Positions 6,698-8,794 of a stretch of 8,794 nucleotides of DNA are shown here, piece after piece. The DNA lies in assembly GCA_027858275.1 (NCBI GenBank), contig JAQIDA010000273.1, forward strand, positions 1 to 8,794, in the 5' to 3' direction. A program made the translations under genes and the position numbers. The notes under the pieces were generated by a model. That model worked only from the letters and a program-made list of their open reading frames with translations, did no database searches and had not been told where the DNA came from. The first letter of the stretch is position 1. The number at the start of each line of letters is the position of its first letter. The DNA comes from Candidatus Kapaibacterium sp. (GTDB lineage Bacteria; Bacteroidota; Ignavibacteria; Kapaibacteriales; UBA2268).

Positions 6698-7594
6698 TTA
6701 CAATGAGTCTGATTCATCTTCAGTCGAATTCGCGTTTTCATCTAAAACAACGGGGGTATTATCAGTCTCAACAAGGAAGCTTTTATTTTCTGTTCCCGGA
6801 AGGCTTTTGAATGCTTCCGCACTGCTTGCGTCTATAGTGAATTCGAGGTGTGAATCGGGCATAATATCTTCTGTTTCAAGCTCTTCCAATTCGCGGAGTT
6901 TTGGAAGGTCACCAAGGTCGTTCAGTCCGAAAATCCTAAGGAAATCCGCTGTAGTTGAAAAGAGCAGCGGCTTGCCGAGAACGTCTTTTCTGCCGACCAT
7001 TTCGACGAGTTTTTTATCAATCAAGGAATTGACTATTTCATTGGAATTTACGCCGCGGATCTGTTCAATTTCTGGTTTTGTGATCGGCTGACGATAGGCG
7101 ATAATCGCCATAGTCTCAAGAGCGGCTTGCGAGAACCTGCGTTTGGACTTGCTCTTGGACAATCTCATAATCAATTCGCCGTATTCGGGACGTGTGGCAA
7201 ACTGCCAACCTCCCGCGATTTGGATTATATGATAAGGTCTGTTCGTTACCCTTAGATCGGCATTGATTTCGTCGATCAATTCATTGAGAAGAATCTCAAT
7301 TACTTCGGGCGAACGGCTTTCATCAATCGGTTCATCATCAAGTTCAGCCTCCTGCCCCGGCGCAGAATCAGACATAGCTTGAATCAGTTCCGGTCCGTCG
7401 AGAGTGCCGCTGAAAAGTTCTACATTGTGTACTTTTATTTCTGCTTTGGGCTTTAACTCTTCAATCAAAGTTGTATACAAAAAATCAAAAGTAGCAGGTT
7501 CGTCGGAAGCAAAAATTAATGCTTCCACAGCGGCCTTCTGCTCCAATCGGGCAAGGGTTAGAAATTCAGGGCTGTTTTTATCGGTCAAATTCAT
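6698..7594 (-). CDS. scpB: Segregation and condensation protein B (ScpB), enlarged
   Basis: Cytoplasmic partner of ScpA and SMC. ScpB dimers bind the kleisin ScpA and help the SMC ring organise and segregate the chromosome. 298 aa, against roughly 180-220 in typical ScpB. The first winged-helix domain starts at 'AAVEALIFASDEPATFDFL' (21-39). About 48 largely acidic residues (46-93, containing 'EAELDDEPIDES') are then inserted before the domain resumes at 'VIEILLNELIDEIN' and 'IIQIAGGWQFATRPEYGEL'. The second winged helix carries the family signature: 'SQAALETMAIIAYRQPITK' (155-173), 'EIEQIRGVNS', 'GRKDVLGKPLLFSTTADFL' and 'FGLNDLGDLPKL'. Residues about 235-298 are a Ser/Glu/Asp-rich tail that looks disordered. 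The start lies 33 bp after the scpA stop with no strong Shine-Dalgarno sequence; the two genes very likely share a transcript. Confidence 0.95.
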   Translation of the reverse strand: MNLTDKNSPEFLTLARLEQKAAVEALIFASDEPATFDFLYTTLIEELKPKAEIKVHNVELFSGTLDGPELIQAMSDSAPGQEAELDDEPIDESRSPEVIEILLNELIDEINADLRVTNRPYHIIQIAGGWQFATRPEYGELIMRLSKSKSKRRFSQAALETMAIIAYRQPITKPEIEQIRGVNSNEIVNSLIDKKLVEMVGRKDVLGKPLLFSTTADFLRIFGLNDLGDLPKLRELEELETEDIMPDSHLEFTIDASSAEAFKSLPGTENKSFLVETDNTPVVLDENANSTEDESDSL

Positions 7595-7627
7595 ATATGT
7601 CTGTCTTTAATTGTTTTTTTACTTGCT

Positions 7628-8359
7628 TCAATTCATATTAAAACTCGGGCGCGCCGAAATGGCTATATCGTCAAAAAGATCGGACTGGGTTATAATGATT
7701 TTATTAAGCTTTATTAAATCTAAAATAGCGAGAAAAGTAACGATGACATGGTCTCTCAGCATATTATTCGTTAATTCGAAAAATCCGATACGAGGTTTTT
7801 TCCGCAGTAAATCGATAATATGTGTTCTTTTTTCGCCGACTGTGAGCTGATACATATCGACTAAATGCTCCGACGGTGTTTCCGACGCACGATCGAGTGC
7901 CGCTTTGAAGGCCTTCATCAAATCAAACAAGGTGGAGTTTTTATAATGCTCGGTATTGGTTTGATCAACTACTTTTTGATCGCCTGTGAATAAGTATCTG
8001 TAATATGTATATCGTTGGTCTTCACGCATACTCTTAAGATCGCGCGCGGCTTCTTTGAACTGCTTGTACTCAATCAGTCGCTGCATAAGCAAAGTTCTGG
8101 GGTCTTCAAGTTCTTCACCGTCTTCTGTAAGCACTTGGGGCAAAAGCATTTGTGTTTTGATGTACATCAGTGTGGAAGCCATGACGAGAAATTCGCCGGC
8201 GAGCTCCAAATCGAAATGTTTCATCAAAGTAACATATTTCAAAAATTCTTTGGTTATTTTCGCAATTGGAATATCGTATATATTTAGCTCGTCTCGCTTT
8301 ATGAAATAGAGCAAAAGATCGAACGGGCCTTCGAAATTGGGTAGTCTTATTTTATACAT
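7628..8359 (-). CDS. scpA: Segregation and condensation protein A (ScpA, kleisin)
   Basis: Kleisin subunit of the bacterial SMC-ScpAB condensin. Its N-terminus contacts the SMC neck, its C-terminal winged helix contacts the SMC head, and the middle binds ScpB. 243 aa, a normal length. The N-terminus is diagnostic: 'LPNFEGPFDLLLYFIKRDEL' (6-25), 'DIPIAKITKEFLKY' and 'LELAGEFLVMASTLMYIKTQMLLP' (51-74). The C-terminal winged helix is 'VIVTFLAILDLIKLNKIIITQ' followed by 'LFDDIAI'. The ATG places the conserved region at residue 6, as in other family members. The Shine-Dalgarno sequence is weak. It lies 134 bp downstream of alr and just upstream of scpB. Confidence 0.96.
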   Translation of the reverse strand: MYKIRLPNFEGPFDLLLYFIKRDELNIYDIPIAKITKEFLKYVTLMKHFDLELAGEFLVMASTLMYIKTQMLLPQVLTEDGEELEDPRTLLMQRLIEYKQFKEAARDLKSMREDQRYTYYRYLFTGDQKVVDQTNTEHYKNSTLFDLMKAFKAALDRASETPSEHLVDMYQLTVGEKRTHIIDLLRKKPRIGFFELTNNMLRDHVIVTFLAILDLIKLNKIIITQSDLFDDIAISARPSFNMN

Positions 8360-8411
8360 TATTGCCGTTTTTCATCTTTTGTCTAAACTTTATATATATT
8401 TGAATTCTCAA

Positions 8412-8440
8412 ATTATAGAATTTTATATGATATTTATTAA
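8412..8440 (-). promoter_or_regulatory. Possible promoter of scpAB with overlapping small palindrome
   Basis: In the very AT-rich 134-bp gap between alr and scpA, the minus strand has a perfect TATAAT (8417-8412). It is preceded, at 17 bp, by TTAATA (8440-8435; four of six matches to TTGACA). This would start transcription near 8405, about 45 nt before the scpA ATG. A 6-bp inverted repeat, ATTTGA/TCAAAT around ATTC (8398-8413), overlaps the -10 end. AT-richness makes chance matches easy, and alr-scpAB readthrough is equally possible. Confidence 0.25.
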
Positions 8441-8493
8441 AAGTGTTATTAACATTTTCTCCTCAACGAGTAGGGATTTTCCACATTTGCTCG

Positions 8494-8794
8494 TCAAACG
8501 TAGACTCGGCGTACTCTCATGCTGAGATTTGTAGTAATTTCATAAGAGATTGTATTAATCTTGTCGGCAATTTCTGTCGCGCTGATTGTTTCGCTGCCTT
8601 GAGTGCCTATAAGAACTACTTTTTCACCTATCTCGATTTCTGCATCTCCTACATCAACCATACATTCATCCATACAAATTGAACCTACAATCGGGAAACG
8701 TCGACCCCTGATAAGGACTTCAGCCTTAGCTTGATTTGCTTTTGTTAAACCGTCACCGTATCCGATCGGAACCGTAACGATGCGAGTATCTTGC
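8494..8794 (-). CDS. alr: Alanine racemase, C-terminal domain (5' part outside window)
   Basis: PLP-dependent enzyme interconverting L- and D-alanine for peptidoglycan. It is read on the minus strand from 8793 to a TGA at 8496-8494, giving 99 codons open to the window edge. The residues match the C-terminal beta-domain: 'TRIVTVPIGYGDG' (GYGDG is GYADG in many homologues), 'VLIRGRRFPIVGSICMDECM' (with the conserved CMD), 'VGDAEIEIGEKVVLIGTQG', 'ISATEIADKINTISYEITT' and the terminal 'RVRRVYV'. The PLP-lysine domain and the catalytic tyrosine segment would lie beyond the window. In many Bacteroidota this domain is fused behind MurF, which cannot be judged here. Nothing odd is visible in the part present. 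Confidence 0.93.
   Translation of the reverse strand, partial: QDTRIVTVPIGYGDGLTKANQAKAEVLIRGRRFPIVGSICMDECMVDVGDAEIEIGEKVVLIGTQGSETISATEIADKINTISYEITTNLSMRVRRVYV

Noticed and set aside
7595..7627. Possible terminator or promoter in the 33-bp scpA-scpB gap, which contains a 7-base A/T run.
   Set aside because: No inverted repeat precedes the run and the gap is too short for independent promoter elements. Cotranscription is simpler.
8423..8455. A 10-codon minus-strand reading frame (MLITLLINII) preceded by GAGGAG, as a possible leader peptide before scpA.
   Set aside because: The GAGGAG lies only 3 nt from the ATG, the peptide is what AT-rich DNA gives by chance, and no attenuator-like hairpins follow.
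8337..8682. Plus-strand frames crossing the scpA-alr gap.
   Set aside because: They overlap the C-terminal alanine racemase coding sequence and the AT-rich gap. The opposite-strand translation matches a known family; these do not.
1..8794. Defence system, prophage, CRISPR array or insertion sequence.
   Set aside because: All long frames are explained by secreted T9SS-type proteins, scpAB and alr. No regularly spaced direct repeats or transposase/integrase motifs were seen.

Overview
The window (8,794 bp, moderately AT-rich) looks like chromosome from a member of the FCB group (Bacteroidota, Ignavibacteriota, Kapaibacteriota or relatives). The main evidence is that three neighbouring secreted proteins end in C-terminal domains of the type IX secretion (T9SS) sorting class. 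Two of these are the 'YPNPF...TTI.YEL...HVTL.I.D..G' variety that is abundant in Ignavibacteria/Kapaibacteria-like lineages. The exact phylum is inference.

Left part (1-6498) is a surface/secretome block. A GLUG-repeat protein on the + strand runs in from outside the window (1-1434). It converges on a two-gene minus-strand unit: a family 18 glycoside hydrolase (5062-6498), followed 16 bp downstream by a 1,186-residue multidomain CotH-kinase protein (1485-5045). The CotH protein has a GTG start with a good Shine-Dalgarno sequence just past the upstream stop codon. The two convergent genes are separated by only 50 bp, which contain a perfect 13-bp stem hairpin.

Right part (6698-8794) is housekeeping, all on the minus strand and read in the order alr (C-terminal part only, cut by the window end), scpA, scpB. 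ScpA and ScpB are the kleisin and winged-helix partners of the SMC chromosome-condensation complex. Alanine racemase supplies D-alanine for peptidoglycan. ScpB is unusually long because of an acidic insertion and an acidic tail.

Between the two blocks (6499-6697) lies the most unusual non-coding structure: four hairpins in a row within about 90 bp. The outer parts form two diverged arms of one inverted repeat. Loop and flank motifs are shared, while the stem bases differ but still pair. I read this as a REP/BIME-like composite palindromic element, possibly also serving as the end of the scp transcript.

I found no tRNA, rRNA, CRISPR array, transposase, phage gene or defence system. The genes themselves belong to known families. 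The points worth a second look are the composite palindrome, the CotH architecture and its pairing with GH18, and the enlarged ScpB.
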